Positions 14,552-24,800 of a stretch of 64,000 bases of DNA are shown one piece after another. This stretch comes from Chloroflexota bacterium (lineage in GTDB: Bacteria; Chloroflexota; Anaerolineae; 4572-78; J111). The stretch's first letter is position 1; each line of letters begins with the position of its first letter. Under the pieces are notes generated by a model. That model searched no databases. It was not told the origin of the DNA and saw nothing but the letters and a program-made list of their open reading frames with translations. The stretch is from positions 1 through 64,000 of the forward strand of contig BOKF01000008.1 of assembly GCA_016860845.1 (NCBI GenBank), written 5' to 3'. Made by a program: the position numbers and the translations under genes.

Positions 14552-14851
14552 ATGCCGATCTATGAATATGAATGCTTAACCTGTGGCACGACCTTTGAAA
14601 AACGGCAGAGTTTTAGTGATGAGCCTAAGGCTAATTGTCCCAATGGTCATGCGGAAACACGCCGCTTACTGGCTGCTCCGGCGATTGTTTTTAAGGGCAG
14701 CGGGTTTTATATCAATGATAGTAAAGCCAGTAAAAGTAGCATCAACGGCGCCTCGTCCAAAAGTGACAAGTCAGATGGTGGCTCTGAGTCAAAATCAGAA
14801 AGTAAAACCGAAACAAAGTCTGAGAGCAGCCCAGCCAAAGCCGAAGCATAA
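14552..14851 (+). CDS. FmdB-family zinc-ribbon protein
   Basis: A 99-residue protein whose first 45 residues match the FmdB/CxxC_CxxC_SSSS zinc-ribbon family: MPIYEYECLTCGTTFE with C-x2-C and the later CPNGHAETRRL. The second metal pair is Cys...His rather than the usual C-x2-C. FKGSGFY is also typical of the family. The C-terminal half is a low-complexity Ser/Lys/Glu tail (SKSDKSDGG, SESKSESKTETKS). These proteins are often called regulatory, but no activity is established. A terminator follows. Confidence 0.88.
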   Translation: MPIYEYECLTCGTTFEKRQSFSDEPKANCPNGHAETRRLLAAPAIVFKGSGFYINDSKASKSSINGASSKSDKSDGGSESKSESKTETKSESSPAKAEA

Positions 14852-14870
14852 TTTACTTTTCGTTGCTGCT

Positions 14871-14902
14871 AAAAAAGCCCGGAATGATGCCGGGTTTTTT
14901 TT
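14871..14902 (+). terminator. Rho-independent terminator after the FmdB-type gene
   Basis: A-run, CCCGG (14878-14882), a 7-base loop, CCGGG (14890-14894) and a run of eight T. The flanking A and T runs extend the stem. Confidence 0.85.
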
Positions 14903-14921
14903 ATTTGGTCAAATGGATGGA

Positions 14922-14949
14922 TTGACTTGGACGCATATCCGGCTATGAT
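14922..14949 (+). promoter_or_regulatory. sigma70-type promoter for the PEP-binding gene
   Basis: TTGACT (14922-14927), 16-base spacer, TATGAT (14944-14949). The predicted start near 14957 leaves a leader of about 30 bases carrying an AGGTAGG ribosome site. Confidence 0.65.
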
Positions 14950-14986
14950 TACGTGGAATGAGAAAGATAAAGAGGTAGGTTGAGCG

Positions 14987-17323
14987 ATGCCCATTCCCAC
15001 AACACCACCTTCCAAAATTTTAGATTTAACCCTCACCCTGAGCAACTACCCCATTCTAGCCAAAAAAATACGCGCCCAGATGCGGCAGGAGTTGTTTGTC
15101 AAAGGTATTATTACCCCAACCATGCTGGAAGACGAGGTGGAACGCAAAGCGATTGCTACTCAGCGACATGAAGGTTTGACCGACCCCTTGATCCAGGAAA
15201 CCGAAGAGGTTTGGCAGAAGCGCCTGGACCGGGTGCGTGATAATTTGACCGACTTTTACTTTGCTTACAATCTGCCATTCAGTCGTTTCGAGGAAATCGT
15301 CCTGGCGGCGGTCAATGAGAATCGCACGGGGCAGGCCAAAAAAGTTGTGCTCACCTTCAATCCAGAGTTGGCGCCCTGGTACATGTTGTTTGAGCAGGCC
15401 GAAAAGTATGCTAACTATCCCCCGGAGATGTTTGAGAGTGTTAAGCATCACATGCGGGAGATTATTGTGGTGTTACTTAAAAGCCTGGTTAGTGACCAGT
15501 TAGCTTTTGTACGCATCGCCCGTAACTTTATCAACATTTTTGATTTGAAAGAAATAATGAGCCGCAAGATTGGGCGGGGCAAAATCGGCGGCAAATCGGC
15601 AGGAATGATTCTGGCCTACAAGATTCTCTGCCAGCCCGGCCCAGATGATTTGATTGACCTAAAGGATCATCTGGCCCTGCCGGAAACTTATTTTATTGGT
15701 AGCGATGTTTATTACGACTTCAAGACCATCAACAATCTTGAGCAGACCACCAGCCAAAAGTATCTGACTCGCGAGGAAATCGAACGACAGTATCCCCGCA
15801 TTCGGGCTGCCTACTTGACCGGCCGGTTTCCCGAAGACGCGACGGAAAGGCTGCGTGAAATCCTGGCCGAGATTGGCCAAGCGCCGATTATTGTTCGTTC
15901 ATCCAGTTTGTTAGAAGACAATTTTGGCAGCGCCTTTGCCGGTAAGTACGACAGCTTTTTCCTGCCCAACCAAGGCACACCGCAGGAGAATTTAGCCGCC
16001 CTTATCAAAGCCATCATCCAAATCTATGCCAGCGTTCTCAGCCCTGATGCCCTGTTCTATCGCCAAATTCAAGAGCTGGATGACTACGATGAACGCATGG
16101 CGATCCTTATCCAAAAGGTGCAGGGTGAGCGTTATGGTAAATACTTTTTTCCTTATATTGCCGGCGTGGGTTACAGTTCCAACCCTTTTATTTGGAACAA
16201 GAAGCTGAAGCGGGAAGACGGTTTTTTGCGCATGGTTTTAGGGTTAGGGACTCGGGCTGTAGATCGGGTGGACAGGGATTACCCGCGCATGGTGGGCCTA
16301 AGCCATCCGCAGTTGCGACCAGTAAATGGACCTGCTGATATTATTAAGTATTCACAACGTTTTATGGACGTGATTGATTTAGAAGAAAATGCATTTAAAA
16401 CCATTCCGGTTACCGATGTGCTGGCCAGTGATTTTCCTGGAGTTCAATATTTGGCCTCGATGGATGAGGGGGATTTTATTAAACCCATTTTTTCACTGGG
16501 GGTAACTATTCCCCCGGAAAAGCTGGTGCTCACGTTTGAAAACCTGCTCAAGAACACCGATTTTGTCAAGCTGATGAAAACTATCCTCAAAAAGTTGGAC
16601 CGCTACTATGAACGGCCTGTAGACATTGAATTTGCCGTGCAATTCACTCCCGGTTATCCCAAGCCCAAATTAAAAATCATTTTGCTGCAATGTCGCCCGC
16701 TCAGCCATCAGAGTGGGGGCCAAAATATAGCCATGCCGCAGAATGTGCCATTGGCCGACCAAATTTTTACGGCGAATCGGCTAGTGCCAAGCGGTGTTGT
16801 GGATAAAATTAAATATATTGTTTATGTAGACCCCCTGGCTTATAGCCAAATCAGCGATACCAGTACGCGGATGGAGCTGGCCCGGATCGTGGGGCGACTC
16901 AATAAGCGGCTCGAAGGGGAAAAATTTATTTTAATGGGGCCGGGCCGTTGGGGCAGTTCTAATATTGATTTGGGCGTAAAAGTAACCTATGCCGATATTT
17001 ATAATACTTTAATGCTCATTGAGATTGCCGTAGCTCGCAATGGAATTACCCCGGAACTCTCCTATGGAACCCACTTTTTTCAGGACTTGGTTGAAAGTAA
17101 TATTTTCCCCCTGGCGCTTTACCCCGATACCCCTGGGATCTTATTTAATTATGCTTTCATCAACCAGGCGCCGAATGAGTTGACCCTCCTCTTGCCCCAC
17201 GATAGTGCCTATGCCGATTATATAAAGGTCATTAATGTGGCTGAGGCTCAGCCAAATAAATTATTGCGTGTTGTCATGAGCACTGAAGAAAGTTCAGCTC
17301 TGGGTTACTTGCATACTTACTAA
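14987..17323 (+). CDS. PEP/pyruvate-binding (PPDK N-terminal type) protein
   Basis: A 778-residue cytoplasmic protein with the ATP-grasp nucleotide-binding domain of phosphoenolpyruvate synthase and pyruvate phosphate dikinase. Evidence: GKIGGKSAGMILAYKIL near residue 198-214, IIVRSSSLLEDNFGSAFAGKYDSFF near 300-324, ILIQKVQGERYGKYFFPYIAGVGYS, LGLGTRAVDRV, and PVDIEFAV near 540. The swivelling phospho-His domain and the PEP/pyruvate TIM barrel of true PpsA/PPDK are not seen; the first 170 and last 200 residues are of unknown fold. So it probably binds and transfers from ATP, but the acceptor is unknown. It has its own promoter and a following terminator. Confidence 0.8.
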   Translation: MPIPTTPPSKILDLTLTLSNYPILAKKIRAQMRQELFVKGIITPTMLEDEVERKAIATQRHEGLTDPLIQETEEVWQKRLDRVRDNLTDFYFAYNLPFSRFEEIVLAAVNENRTGQAKKVVLTFNPELAPWYMLFEQAEKYANYPPEMFESVKHHMREIIVVLLKSLVSDQLAFVRIARNFINIFDLKEIMSRKIGRGKIGGKSAGMILAYKILCQPGPDDLIDLKDHLALPETYFIGSDVYYDFKTINNLEQTTSQKYLTREEIERQYPRIRAAYLTGRFPEDATERLREILAEIGQAPIIVRSSSLLEDNFGSAFAGKYDSFFLPNQGTPQENLAALIKAIIQIYASVLSPDALFYRQIQELDDYDERMAILIQKVQGERYGKYFFPYIAGVGYSSNPFIWNKKLKREDGFLRMVLGLGTRAVDRVDRDYPRMVGLSHPQLRPVNGPADIIKYSQRFMDVIDLEENAFKTIPVTDVLASDFPGVQYLASMDEGDFIKPIFSLGVTIPPEKLVLTFENLLKNTDFVKLMKTILKKLDRYYERPVDIEFAVQFTPGYPKPKLKIILLQCRPLSHQSGGQNIAMPQNVPLADQIFTANRLVPSGVVDKIKYIVYVDPLAYSQISDTSTRMELARIVGRLNKRLEGEKFILMGPGRWGSSNIDLGVKVTYADIYNTLMLIEIAVARNGITPELSYGTHFFQDLVESNIFPLALYPDTPGILFNYAFINQAPNELTLLLPHDSAYADYIKVINVAEAQPNKLLRVVMSTEESSALGYLHTY

Positions 17324-17331
17324 AAACAAAA

Positions 17332-17363
17332 AAGCCTTCCCAAATTGGGAAAGCTTCATTTTT
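17332..17363. terminator. bidirectional terminator between convergent genes
   Basis: AAGC-C-TTCCCAA and TTGGGAA-A-GCTT form a long stem with one mismatch, flanked by an A-run and T-rich sequence. It can serve both the PEP-binding gene and the minus-strand DNA-binding gene. Confidence 0.8.
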
Positions 17364-17391
17364 GTCTTACTTTTAGGTAGACTTGAGCTAA

Positions 17392-17715
17392 TTAAATGCG
17401 CAGCTCATAGCCTTGGCCCCGGCGGGTCAGAATAAATTCAGGCACCCGGGGATTGTCCTCAATTTTTTGACGCAACCAGCAAATATGCACATCTAAAGTG
17501 CGTGTATCGCCCAGGTACTCCGTATTCCACACTTCTTGCATCAACTCACTGCGGCTCACAACCTTCCCTACATTTTTCATGAGGAGAGCCATCAGTTTGG
17601 TTTCTTTGGGGGTGAGGTGTACCTCGCCATCCCGCTTTTTTAGACAGGCTTTTTCTAAGTCTAGAATCATGCCACTCACTTCGAGTGCTTTGTTGATTAA
17701 TTTTTGGCGAGGCAT
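17392..17715 (-). CDS. stand-alone OmpR/PhoB-type winged-helix DNA-binding protein
   Basis: A 107-residue protein consisting only of the winged-helix effector domain of OmpR/PhoB regulators: VHLTPKETKLMALLMKNVGKVVSRSELMQEVW, then TRTLDVHICWLRQKIEDNP and LTRRGQGYEL. No receiver domain precedes it in any frame; the ATG has GGAGGAGCC upstream on its strand. A receiver-only protein lies 194 bases upstream in the same direction. It should bind DNA as a dimer. It could be controlled by partner proteins, by amount, or by the separate receiver. Confidence 0.9.
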   Translation of the reverse strand: MPRQKLINKALEVSGMILDLEKACLKKRDGEVHLTPKETKLMALLMKNVGKVVSRSELMQEVWNTEYLGDTRTLDVHICWLRQKIEDNPRVPEFILTRRGQGYELRI

Positions 17716-17909
17716 ATAGGCTCCTCCTCCTTGCGCTTTGGTTGTTAATTCACTTAATCGAGATCGTTAATTAAGTTAAGTTGGGCTTATTATATCATCC
17801 CGAAAACCAAAAATCTATAGGACGAGTGTCCCAACTTGAATTAACAGCGCAGCCAGTCAGAGATTCGCCAATACTAGCCTCAAGCTTATGGTCAAAATTT
17901 GGTGATCTG

Positions 17910-18278
17910 CTAGCCGATGACGGACTCAACCTTTTCAATTAAGGCGATAGGACTAAATGGCTTGATAAAGTAATCATCTGCGCCGGCGAATTTGCCGTTT
18001 TCGATATCAACTTCTTGTCCTTTGGCCGAAAGCATCACAATCGTAATATCGGCAGTCGCCGGGTCAGATTTGAGACGGCGGCAAGCTTCCAGGCCATCAA
18101 TATCGCTGCCCGGCATCATGACATCCAGCAGGATAATATCAGGGTGTTCAGCTTTCGCAATCTCGACGGCTTGCCGGCCATTTTCGGCAGAGAGAATATG
18201 ATAATCGCCAATTTCCAGGGTAACCTGAACCAATTCTCGGACTTCAACTTGATCGTCCACAATTAGGATTTTCTTCAT
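17910..18278 (-). CDS. single-domain response regulator (receiver only)
   Basis: A 122-residue CheY-type receiver: ILIVDDQ (acidic pair), the phosphorylation Asp in ILLDVMMPGSD, MLSAKG (Thr/Ser position is Ser) and the Lys in FIKPFSP. An insertion of three residues follows the MMPG motif, as in several PleD/CheY-like receivers. I chose the ATG at 18278, with GGAGG nine bases before it, over an upstream in-frame ATG. It has no output domain and follows the hybrid kinase gene by 48 bases, so it may be the phosphorylation target of that kinase. Confidence 0.9.
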   Translation of the reverse strand: MKKILIVDDQVEVRELVQVTLEIGDYHILSAENGRQAVEIAKAEHPDIILLDVMMPGSDIDGLEACRRLKSDPATADITIVMLSAKGQEVDIENGKFAGADDYFIKPFSPIALIEKVESVIG

Positions 18279-18326
18279 TAAGGTAAACCTCCGTAGATAA
18301 GATGTTGAGAGATTTGTGATCAATTT

Positions 18327-21300
18327 CTATCTGTTTTGTGTCTTTACCTGGGAACGCGCAGGGGGTTTGGTTAAGGCCCGGTTGACCCGAACGGTCAAAT
18401 CACCCATCCCATAAGGTTTAACCAGGTAATCTGTGGCTCCTTTTTGAATGGCTTTCTCTATCTCTACTGCGGTATCTATGGCCGAAGTGATAATCACCGG
18501 TATATCTTTGGTTAAATAATCGTTTTGTAGATGTTCTAGCACCTCAAAACCGGTCATCCCTGGGAGGGCCAGGTCAAGCAAAATGAGATTGGGTTGGCAG
18601 ACAGCGGCTAATTTTAAGCCGGTGATGCCATCTTCAACCCCCAAAACGGTAAAATCTTCGGCTCTTAGAATTCTCTGTTGTAACTCACGTAAACTGTGGT
18701 CGTCCTCAATGATTAGAATGTAAATGGGCCGATTATGGAGTGGTAAGAGAAGGTGGACTGTAGTGCCAACGCCGTGCTCACTTTCAACCCAAATTTTACC
18801 CCCATGACGCTCCACAATCAACCGGCTGATCGTCATACCCAGCCCTGTTCCACCGATGGCCGTATTTGAGGCATCAGCTCGATAGAAGCGATCAAAAATC
18901 TGAGTGACTTGCTCGGGCGTCATACCGACCCCCTGGTCGGTCAGAGTTAGATGAAATAGATTGTACTCTTGTTCGATAGAACCTCGCAAAACAATCTCTC
19001 CTCCAGTGGGGGAGTATTTGGTGGCATTGCTGAGTAGGTTTTTAAAGAGTTGAGCCAACTTAGTCGGGTCCCCGGTTATTTGGGGCCAAGAGGCAGGGCC
19101 AACAATTTGGTAGTGATGAGCCGGTTGATTTTCTTGAAAACCAAAGATTACTTCTTCGACAATTTTCTTCAAGTCAACCACATCCTCAACAACTTCAAAT
19201 CCCTCTCCGGCTTCCATCCGCGAGAGATCAAGCAGGTCATCGAGAATTGCCCGCAAGGCATCGGCTTGTTGGTTAATGAAGGTCAGGTAGCGAGTTTTGC
19301 GCTCCTCGCTCAATTGGCGGGTTAGGAGGATTTCGCTAAAACCTAAGATAGAGGTTAAGGGAGTCCGCAGTTCGTGGGCGGCCATAGAAATGAATTCGTT
19401 CTTGAGCCGGTTCATTTCTTTAAAAGGGGTAATATCATTCTGGACGCCGACAAACCCCACGGGTTTCCCATCTGGACCAGGGATTGGGGTAATAGTCAGC
19501 AAGACATCATACAGGCTGCCATCTTTACGCCTATTGATCAGTTCACCCCGCCAGGTATGCCCGGATTGAATCAACTGCCACATTTGGGCATAAAAAGTCG
19601 AGTTTTGTCGTTCACTTTTCCAGATGCGCGGCATTTGCCCAATCGCTTCAGCCGCACTATAACCGGTCAGCTTTTCCATGGCCGGATTAATATACTCGAT
19701 CACCCCGGTTGGAGAGGTGACTAAAATACCCTCACCCACGGCGTCAAAAATAGCCTGAAGCTCAGCCGTGCGAGCGCGGACCCGTTCATCCAGGGTTTGA
19801 TTGATATTACGCAGCTCATTGGTTAACCACTCTCTTTCCAGTTCGGCTTGTTTGCGCTCGGTAATATCGCTAACCAGGCCGTAAACAATCTTGGAAGATG
19901 GGCCTTCTGGTTGGACTCTGGCGCTGTCACGAACCCAGATGATCTTGCCATCGGCTCGAACCAGCCGATATTCTACCTCGCTGTGCTGGCCCAAGGCCAA
20001 ATGCTTGGCCTGCTCTGCCGCTGCTGCCTGGTCATCAGGGTGGATGACGGTCGTCGGCCAGAAGCGCCAATCCGTCATAAATTTCTCCATGGGATAGCCA
20101 GTCATAGCCTCGGCATGCGGAGAAAGGTAAAGATTAATATGGCCTCCTTCGGCCGTCACCCTGGTAACATAGATATGGTCGCTGATGGAGTTGATGACCA
20201 GGCGAAAGCGTTCTTCGCTAGCTCTTAATTCGGCTTCGGCTCGTTCACGCTCTTGTTGTTCGTAGACATTCTGGAGGGCAATTGAGAGATACTCGGCTAC
20301 CTCGGTCAAGGTGGTGATTTCGTGTTCACTCCACGGGTGGGGTTCTGGGGCATCAAAACAGAGCAATCCAATCAAATTATTTGAATGACGCAATGGTACA
20401 TCAAGAAAGGCTTGCGTGTCGCCGGCATCAATAAGATCAGTCAGGCCAGCCAGGCGGTTGTCGGCGGCAATGTTAGTCACCACGATTGGCTTGTGCTGGC
20501 GCAACATGTTGAGATATGCCGGTGCCGTGGCCAAATTGGCGGTCTTGCCGGCAAGAGAGGGCATCTCCGGTGGCTGCACCGAATGGATCGTAGCCGAATG
20601 GCCTTCTTCGTCAATGGTTGAATAAACTACCCGCAGAGTGGGAAAATAATCGGCAACCTGGTTTAAGGTCCTTTGGATCACCTGATCGGCCGATAACCCG
20701 GCCGTGATACGGATGGAGATGCTGTTGAGTAACTTAAGGCGAGTTTGACTCTCCAAGAGCGCCTGTTCTACCTGTTTAAGTTGGGTAATATCGTGACTCA
20801 GGCCAATGATGCCAACTACTTTCCCAGAATTATTGGGCAGAGGAACAGTAGTGGTTGAATACCAGCCTTGTTTTTGAGTGGCTGGAGCAAGAAACTTTTC
20901 TTCCTGGCCAATGAGAGGTTGTCCTGAGCGGATAACAGCCTGTTCATCGGCGTAAAATTGTCCGGCTAATTCCTGATCAAGAAAATCGAAATCAGTTTTA
21001 CCGACCAACTCGGCCGGGTTAGATACACCTAATACCTGGGCGACCGACCTGCTGGCAAGTAAAAAGCGACTCGCGGCGTCTTTTACGTAAAGAAGAGCAG
21101 GTACATTATCAATCAAAATCCGCAAAAGGTTGCGTTCCGCTGCCAGCGCTTCTTCTGCTCGTTTACGCTCCACAATTTCCCGTTGTGCTTGTTCATGAAG
21201 CCGGGCATTTTCCAGAGCAATGGCAGCAGCATTAACCAAGGGTTTCAGACGCTCGGCATCTCTGGCCGAAAATCTACCGGGCGTGTCGGCATCCAGACGC

Positions 21301-21800
21301 AGTAACCCCAAAACCTGCTCGCCCAGGCAAATCGGAGCGGCAATATGTGATCTGATCCAGGAAAATTGAGGTAGAGTAACCCAGCCTGGTTCTTGGTGGG
21401 TGTCGGGGATAATTCGGGTCTGGCGGGTTTGAATCACTTCCGCATCCAGGGGAAAGTCGGCTAATGGTTGATCCAAACCCGAAGCTGTTGACGAATCAAA
21501 AACCGGTTCATCCTGTTTGTAGGCAGCCCGCAATATATTACCACTTAATAGTCTGATACTGGCTTTTTGGCAGGGAACGACCCGCTGCACTTGGCGTAAA
21601 ATTTCCTCCAATACGGCTGTGGGGCTAGTTTGCGCCGTTAGGGCTAAGGTCACTTCGGCCAGAGTTTCAGCCAGTAGACGTTGCTCTCGTTCTGCGGCTA
21701 AGCCATGCTTCAGGTCTGTTTCGGCCTGATTGTGCCCAGCTTTAAGGCTAGTATCATACGGATCGGTTCTATTTTGGGGGTGTAGCGACTGTTTGGTCAT
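18327..21800 (-). CDS. hybrid sensor histidine kinase, GAF-PAS-GAF-PAS-PAS-HK-REC
   Basis: An 1157-residue cytoplasmic kinase without membrane segments. Domains in order by eye: GAF (about 50-200), PAS (220-345), GAF (365-510), PAS (525-650), PAS (680-800), then DHp with AAHELRTPLTS, the ATPase with NLLSNATKYSP, DQGVGM and GTGLGMTI, and a C-terminal receiver with ILIIEDD, LILLDLALPG, ITSA and LVKPYG. It should autophosphorylate and relay to its own receiver and then perhaps to the receiver-only protein just downstream. The start overlaps the upstream kinase gene by 32 bases, with AGGAG before the ATG, so the two are probably coupled. Signals sensed are unknown. Confidence 0.92.
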   Translation of the reverse strand: MTKQSLHPQNRTDPYDTSLKAGHNQAETDLKHGLAAEREQRLLAETLAEVTLALTAQTSPTAVLEEILRQVQRVVPCQKASIRLLSGNILRAAYKQDEPVFDSSTASGLDQPLADFPLDAEVIQTRQTRIIPDTHQEPGWVTLPQFSWIRSHIAAPICLGEQVLGLLRLDADTPGRFSARDAERLKPLVNAAAIALENARLHEQAQREIVERKRAEEALAAERNLLRILIDNVPALLYVKDAASRFLLASRSVAQVLGVSNPAELVGKTDFDFLDQELAGQFYADEQAVIRSGQPLIGQEEKFLAPATQKQGWYSTTTVPLPNNSGKVVGIIGLSHDITQLKQVEQALLESQTRLKLLNSISIRITAGLSADQVIQRTLNQVADYFPTLRVVYSTIDEEGHSATIHSVQPPEMPSLAGKTANLATAPAYLNMLRQHKPIVVTNIAADNRLAGLTDLIDAGDTQAFLDVPLRHSNNLIGLLCFDAPEPHPWSEHEITTLTEVAEYLSIALQNVYEQQERERAEAELRASEERFRLVINSISDHIYVTRVTAEGGHINLYLSPHAEAMTGYPMEKFMTDWRFWPTTVIHPDDQAAAAEQAKHLALGQHSEVEYRLVRADGKIIWVRDSARVQPEGPSSKIVYGLVSDITERKQAELEREWLTNELRNINQTLDERVRARTAELQAIFDAVGEGILVTSPTGVIEYINPAMEKLTGYSAAEAIGQMPRIWKSERQNSTFYAQMWQLIQSGHTWRGELINRRKDGSLYDVLLTITPIPGPDGKPVGFVGVQNDITPFKEMNRLKNEFISMAAHELRTPLTSILGFSEILLTRQLSEERKTRYLTFINQQADALRAILDDLLDLSRMEAGEGFEVVEDVVDLKKIVEEVIFGFQENQPAHHYQIVGPASWPQITGDPTKLAQLFKNLLSNATKYSPTGGEIVLRGSIEQEYNLFHLTLTDQGVGMTPEQVTQIFDRFYRADASNTAIGGTGLGMTISRLIVERHGGKIWVESEHGVGTTVHLLLPLHNRPIYILIIEDDHSLRELQQRILRAEDFTVLGVEDGITGLKLAAVCQPNLILLDLALPGMTGFEVLEHLQNDYLTKDIPVIITSAIDTAVEIEKAIQKGATDYLVKPYGMGDLTVRVNRALTKPPARSQVKTQNR

Positions 21801-24800
21801 CTGTCGGTACTCCTGACCGTGTTTTTTGCTCTATGGTCAGCGATCGGCGAATTGTCTGGGCTAACTGGTGTCTATTCAGGGGTTTTTGTAACCAATCAAC
21901 AATCCCCTGATCCAGCCACTCTTTTGACTCGGTCTCTAGCGGATAACCGGTTAAAGCGATGACTTTGGTGGTGGGGTATTTGGCCTGCAAGCTTTGAGCT
22001 AAAATAACCCCGCCCATCTCAGGCATGGTCATATCAGTCAAAACCAAAGCAATCTCAGGCTGAAAATCATCGTATGCTTCCAGGGCCTGCCGGCCATTGG
22101 ACGCAGTAATCACCCGATAACCGAGATTTTCTATCATCACTCGCGTAACTTCCAGAACAGCCAAATCATCCTCTACCAATAAAATGAGTTCACCATTCCC
22201 CTCGATAGTTTCAGCTTCAGCCGTTTGGAGTGTTGTTTTTGATACAGGAGCTATTGCGGGAAGATAAACGATGAAATTTGTGCCCTTTCCGAATTCGGTC
22301 TGAACATCAATGTAGCCTTCGTGTTGAGTGATAATACCATAGACTTGGGCCAAACCCAGCCCGGTCCCTTTACCCACTTCCTTTGTGGTAAAGAAAGGCT
22401 CAAAGATGCGCGGCAGTGCTTCTGATGCGATGCCGACGCCATTATCTGAAACGGATAGCATAATCCAGGGGCCGGGGGACATCTCTGGATAGGGGGGGTG
22501 CTGGCCTGGTTTTAAAGTAAAGTGACTTAGCCGGAAATGCATGATACCCCCAACCGGCATTGCATCCCTGGCATTTACCGCTAGATTCGCCAGAACCTGC
22601 TGAATTTGGGTTGGGTCGCCGTTGAGTTTGTAAGTATCATCGCCATTCGGATCAATTTCGAGAATAATCTGAATATCTTCGGGAATGGTACGCTCCAGGA
22701 GCTTTACCGTTTCTTTAAGAAAAGCGGCCAATTCTATGGGGCGCTTTTCGGCAATGGATTGCCGGCTAAAATCTAAAATTTGACGGATCAGAGCAGCAGC
22801 CCGCTGGCCTTGCTGGATGATGCGTTGTAGGTCCTCGTCAACAGCCGGCGGGGTATGAGGATCAAGGCGGGCCAATTCGGCAAACCCGATCATGCTGGTC
22901 AAAATATTATTAAAATCGTGAGCGATCCCTGCCGCTAACTGGCCTACTGCCGCCAACCGATCCTGCTGCTGAACGCGTTCTTGTGCGGCCCGTTCGGCCG
23001 TCACCTCTCGAATCACAAGAATCCAGCCACCCGCCTCAGGCCCCACTGCCACCGGTCTTGCCGCTACTTCAAAAAGCTGGCGTGGAAAACTGATGGTTTC
23101 TACTTCTCGCGATAGGCCGATTGTGTCTAGATCTAGAATAAGATCTATGGGTTGATGGCCCAGGTGCATTAGCTGATCCCCTGAATTGGCAGGCGTGAGT
23201 ACGGCCAAGAATTTTTGGGCTGTCTGGTTAGCCAGGACAATGCGTAGCTCTGAGTTTAACAAAATGATGCCATCGGGTAAATGTGCCACCAAACTTTCCA
23301 GGCGTTGATACTCGGCGGCCAATAGGAGTTGCAGCCGCTGGATAGACTCGCTGGCCTGGTTAGCGATGGTGCGCAATAAACGAGCCTGATCCTGGGTGAA
23401 CTGATTGGAATGTTCTGTGGCAATCAGCAGCAATCCTACCGGAACTTCGTCAATTACGATAGGAACTTGCATAATTGAGGCTAAATCTTCAAGGGGGGGC
23501 CAGATAGTCGTCTCACTTTTGGGCCGAATACGCCGTACTTCCAGAGGCTTGGCTAACGGCTGGTTAAGAACAGCCTTCATAATCTCCTGGATATCGGCTT
23601 CAACTTGGGCGGAGAGAGGACGTTGGCTTTGAATGACCAGGGTATTAGCCGCTTCCGTGACCAGCAGACTGGCTGCCACGTCATGGGGAATTGTCCGGTA
23701 AAGATGGAGCAGGATGAGACGGATAATATCGCTGAGCTGAGTAGCCTGGCCTAAAGCCTGGGTAAGTTCGTAGAGAACTTCAAGCTCAAAAGTCCGTTCG
23801 GCAACGCGTACTTCCAACTTGGCGGCATGACGCTGCACCTGCTCGTATAACCGGGCATTTTCAATGGCTATGGCCGCTTGAGTAGCAAACTGGGCCAGAA
23901 GGGTAGCATCTTCAGCCATAAAGTGTCGCTGGGTATTATCAGCAAAGATACTTAATACACCCAGGGTTTCGTTACCCCACCGGATCGGAGCGCCTACGAC
24001 GGTCAGCCCCGGAATGTCTGCCCACACTCCTGCTTTTCCGGGCCATAGCTGAAAATCTTCAATAATTAAGGGCTGGCCGGTATTCCAAACCGTGCCTGAA
24101 AGTCCCTCACCCGGCCTGAGGATTAATCCGGCTGGCCCTGCTTTCTGTCCCAGGGCTACTACTAATTCCAGTACCTGGCGTTCAGGACGATACATAAAAA
24201 CATCTCCGCCCTCGGCATCAAGAAGCTGTATCGCGTGTTCGACAATCTGGCGCAGAAGTATGTCTAAATCACGGAGAGCCGTCAAATCTTGCGAGATTTG
24301 GTACAGCGCTTCCAATTGTTGAGCCTGGCGTCGGGTTTTATCAAATAAATGGGCATTTTCAAGCGCAATAGCTGCGTGTTGAGCAAAGGTGCTCACAGTA
24401 AAAACATGCTCTTTAGTGTAAAAACCCGGCTCGCATTTATCCAGATTCAGCGCCCCGATAACTTTGTCGCGTACCAGCAAAGGTACGGCTAACCAGCTTC
24501 GGATGTACTCGTCGCCCGCAATTTTGATCCAACGCGGATCATGTTGAACATCGGGAATAATTATTGGCTCTGTGCTCTGATGCAGTTGCTTATGCAACTC
24601 ACTTTCCTGGAACCTGAAAGGCAGCTTCAAGCCGGGAGTATTAGGGGGCAGGCCACGTCCTGCTTTAATCTGAAAAGCATGGCCTTCCTTTAACATAATT
24701 GAAGCGCTATCATAAGCAATCACTTTGGCAAGACTGTCGAGGACTCGATTCATGACTTCGTTTGGGTCCAGGGTAGCTGCTAGTAAGGCCCCAATTTCCC

